NCBI RefSeq assembly: GCF_000247695.1
Contig: NW_004624743.1
Location: 4,695,024-4,759,023 of the forward strand
Length of the DNA stretch: 64,000 nucleotides
Reading direction: 5' to 3'
Origin: Heterocephalus glaber
Taxonomy: Eukaryota > Chordata > Mammalia > Rodentia > Bathyergidae
Shown here: positions 60,901 through 64,000 of the stretch, in pieces
How the letters are laid out: each line of letters starts with the position of its first letter
How positions within the stretch are numbered: the stretch's first letter is position 1
Notes under the pieces: model-generated
Database searches by the model: none
What the model was told of the DNA's origin: nothing
Seen by the model: the letters and a program-made list of their open reading frames with translations, nothing else
Translations under genes and position numbers: made by a program

Positions 60901-62744
60901 GTATGTTTGTTGCTGAAGGTAGGGCTGTCTGTAGCAATTTCCTAAAAAAAAGACAATAGTAAGTTTTGCCACATCGATCAACTCTTGCTTTCTTGAAAGA
61001 TCTCTTTAAAATGTCATGCTTTTCATTGTATTTTACTCATAGTTACAATTGGTTTCAAAATTAGAATCTGTCTTCTGAAAATTTGTGATTTCTTTATCAA
61101 CTGATTTAATGCAATGTTCTAAATCCTTTCTTGTTATTTCAACAGTGTTCACAGCAGTATCAAGAGTATACACCAGTGGTGTGCTCTATCTCAAGAAGCT
61201 ACTTTCTGTTCTCATCCATAAGAAGCAATTCTTCATTAATTAATAATTAATTAATAATTATAACAATATTCCTGCAATTCGGTTACATCTTTACGCTCCA
61301 CTTCTAAATCTAGTTCTGCTCTTTCCTCTACGTCTGCTTTTCCTGTACCCACCAAAGTCTTGAATCTCTCCAAATCATCTAAGGAGGTTGTGATCCACTT
61401 CTGCTACACTCTTCTCAATGTGGGTATTTTGACGTCCTCCCATGAATCATTATATTAAATATTTCTCTTTGCTTTTAACATATCTGACCAGTCTCTTCTG
61501 TAATGGATATTTAATTGTATGTTAAAAATTAGTCTATAAGTCATATTGTGTGATCTAGATATAATTGTAAAGAGAACATATTCTGAAGAAAAAGAAAGAA
61601 AATTGCTATGGGGATATTAGGTAGTTAATTTTGGTATTAGAATAAGTAAAGGTTCAATGGTTGTCTTCCAAGGAGTTGTCCAGGATGTCAAAAAAAAATA
61701 TTTTGCAATTGTTTGCAGATCGAAGAAATTCTGATATGATTGGAACCAAGTCTGCATATGAATTTATTTGTAAGTTTTAAATCTCTGTTCCCTTCACTGC
61801 ATTATTTAGTATTTTCTTTGTTATGTCAGGACTCATCTCTTTTAAATTATACTTTCACAATATTAAGAATTAGAAATTTAGGTTATGAACAAATTGGTTC
61901 TTCAGAACACATGGTCCCCTTACTGCATCTGGTAATGTATCTAGACATTGGTTTCCAGCATAAATTAACTCCTGATTTCCCTCTTCAATGTCTCAACACA
62001 GATAGTGGTATCATGTTCCTTTATTTTATTATGAGATTTTATTTTTATCAAAATATGAGAAATATTTGTTATATTTTAGTTTCAGGAATAAAAAGAGATA
62101 ATATGGAAATTAATATAATATATAGAAACCCAGTAAATGTACTATAAATGGACTGCAGAATTTAATACTCCTTTGGGAATCTCCTGTTTCGCTATAGTGC
62201 TTAGGCTCTGCTTCCTCTTGCAGGAATCATGAGAAGTTCATATCTGTGAGAGAGCTAGAAATCACTAGGGAGAGTACAACAATATCTTTTCCATGTGATA
62301 TAAATATGGTTCCTGAATGAGTAAGAGACTTTTGTTTTTTAACACACATCAAAGAAAAACCATTTTTTAGTGACAGAGGAAAGCTAAATTACTTTGATAT
62401 ACATCCAGATGAATTGATGCCTAGTTTAATTCTATAACTTTAAAAAATACAAATACCTTCACAAAATATAGACAGCTGGGAAGAGAAAAATGTTTTAATA
62501 ATTTATGCATTTCTAACTAGAAATATTTGTTTCTTAGTACATCCAAAGCATGAGCAGGTTTTAGGACCAACAAGAATATAATTTTGGTTATGGTAATCCA
62601 TACAAATGCTTTTCATTGGTTCATTTTGAATGTAAAACTTAGTGTTAGTGGAGTCACGAAGGAAAATGAACATGAAAAATCCAAAGAAGCAAAAGTTATG
62701 GAAACCAAGGAGAATAAAAAAAAACCAAGGAATTATTACAGTCT
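60901..62744. other. No recognised feature
   Basis: AT-rich, with a small TTAATTAATAA direct/inverted stretch at 61236-61260. The 135-codon frame at 61740-62147 shows no domain I recognise and is very AT-rich. Confidence 0.35.
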
Positions 62745-63010
62745 GTTTGTGTTGTTGTAATAGAATACCCGAGGTTTTAATATTTTAAAAAATCAGAATA
62801 TTTTTTTCTCATTCTTGGAGACTGGGAAATTTAGGGTCAAGGTGGTGGTTCACTTCTGGGGAGAGCTGCTCTCTGTTTCCAAGATGGCGCCTTGGGCTCC
62901 ACCTTTACCAGGAAACTGGGCTGTGCTCTGGAGGCAGAGGTGGAACACAAGGGGCAGAGACTTGCTCTCCCATACTCTTCTCTAAAGATGCTTAGTCATT
63001 TCCTTTACAT
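62745..63010 (-). mobile_element. MLT1-type MaLR LTR, antisense
   Basis: 'acagtctgtttgtgttgttg', 'cattcttggagactgggaaa', 'gggtcaaggtggtggttcac' and 'ccaagatggcgccttgggct' are the reverse of the MLT1 LTR 3' half (its end carries the poly(A) signal and 'cggactaagaca'). The part upstream of the LTR centre is missing. Confidence 0.65.
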
Positions 63011-64000
63011 CTTCTACCTGTAAATATTTTTTTCCCCGGATGTTGAACTTGCAACTTTGCTGTTCATGGGTATGTAAATGCATCAAACTTTTATTATACA
63101 TGCATTATCTATGTCTGTATCTTTCTCTGTATCTGTGTCTATGCTCAAGCATTTCTTTTTTTCACCCAGGAACCTCAGTGGCTTAATTCCAGTAAGTGTC
63201 TGAAATGAGACTGTTAGGTGGGAAGGAATAGCCTTGCTTGTCAGAGGGAGGAAGGCTGTTTCGGATGTCTGATTTTGGGTACATGGATACAGGATTTCCA
63301 GAAGTTTTTCCTAAATTGTATCTAGTAGTAAGTCAGTAGAGTAAGTTTATGAGGGAAATCATTGAAGTAGAAATTGGAAAGATAATTAGTATATCAAAGA
63401 GTGACATTTTTAACCAGCTGAGGATTCCACTCTGTAGACCTATAGGACATAGTAATTGAATAAACCACATAGACTGACCGACTTGCCAGTAGTTATTGCA
63501 GAAAAAGTAGTGTCTAGAAAGAGGATGTGCAAATATCTAAGGGCTCGGTTCACTGTTTGGGAAAAAAAATAAGACTTAGGGATCCTATCTGAATATCTTC
63601 CCAGGGCTCTGAAAATCTGCCACGGGAGACAACAGTGTTAAATTTTCATTTTTATGTCAAAATAATCTGCATTTGAATGCACCTATGTGTTCAAAATTAA
63701 GGACAGCCAAGGAAGAGGAGGATTGTTGGGAAGATTATCAGGATCTCCTGGACCCTATGGGGGCACTGGTAGGATTTCCATGGCCAGCTCACTCTGATTT
63801 AAGACGTCTCTCACAGGTAAGGATCCTGCAAATGGTGTTTCCATTTCTCCACAGAACAGCCTCAGTAAATTTCCCAGAACTTCAGCCAGCTCAGCTGTGT
63901 GGCTGCTGCTTTGTAGTAGGCCTTGCAAGCGCTAGATAGGTAATCTGGGGTGATTCATTCTCCTCTGGCTTTCACACTTTCTGCTTGTGATGAATGTTCA
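63011..64000. other. No recognised feature
   Basis: The plus-strand frame at 63673-63939 (88 codons) has acidic and hydrophobic patches but no recognisable family. A GTAAG donor-like site follows 'ctctcacag' at about 63815. Without an acceptor or conservation I do not call an exon. Confidence 0.35.

Noticed and set aside
63673..63939. Possible exon with a GTAAG donor
   Set aside because: No acceptor, family match or conservation evidence. The donor-like site occurs in the middle of the frame.

Overview
The window looks like a gene-poor, AT-rich stretch of a rodent nuclear genome. I found no host protein-coding exon, tRNA, rRNA or snRNA that I can support. The host assignment rests on its repeats: ID-type tRNA-derived SINEs with readable A and B boxes and target-site duplications, 7SL/B1-like SINEs often joined to an ID-like half (B1-dID type), many L1 fragments with purine-rich 3' tails, MIR relics and ERVL-MaLR LTRs. 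The SINE sequences do not look like mouse/rat B2/B4 or like the squirrel ID with its A/T-patterned tail. A non-murid rodent, possibly a castorimorph such as beaver or kangaroo rat, is my best guess (inference, low confidence).

Layout. 0.7-2.5 kb is a MaLR internal region with its 3' LTR. 4.7-5.4 kb holds two mariner transposase relics in inverted orientation, one cut by an ID SINE. 8.0-8.2 kb is a CpG-rich patch with no recognised gene. 12.2-13.4 kb is an antisense L1 end. 16.4-17.1 kb carries two direct copies of an old DNA-transposon-like end. 21.1-23.7 kb is an old antisense L1 with a younger L1-like tail and two B1-type SINEs nested in it. 24-33 kb is mostly unique sequence with scattered SINEs, a MIR, an L1-like tail and a possible Tigger/LTR relic.

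33.4-34.7 kb is a retroviral env-plus-LTR fragment (class I ERV) that ends in a poly(A) and is flanked by a long target-site duplication. That is the signature of a viral transcript copied by L1 machinery rather than an integrated provirus. 37.1-37.4 kb is an MLT1-type LTR. 39.3-44.7 kb is an almost full-length but dead antisense L1 with 5' monomers, ORF1, ORF2 and a 3' UTR, carrying an ID SINE in ORF2. 45.2-45.7 kb is a small processed retrocopy of an unidentified transcript.

46.4-55.3 kb is a mosaic. An old L1 is interrupted by a 0.6 kb segment that recurs 6.84 kb further on, with 370 bp in which I see no difference by eye. The same stretch holds several ID SINEs, a solo MaLR LTR and an AT-rich palindrome. 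55.6-64 kb holds another MaLR end, CA and TG microsatellites, a GC-rich patch with an 18-bp minisatellite, a further antisense L1 end (59.5-60.9 kb) and an antisense MLT1 LTR.

The ordinary story is repeated L1-driven insertion into a gene desert or a large intron. Nothing here amounts to a new multi-gene system. The points most worth checking are the L1-mobilised env copy, the near-identical duplicated segment, the inverted mariner pair and the unidentified retrocopy.
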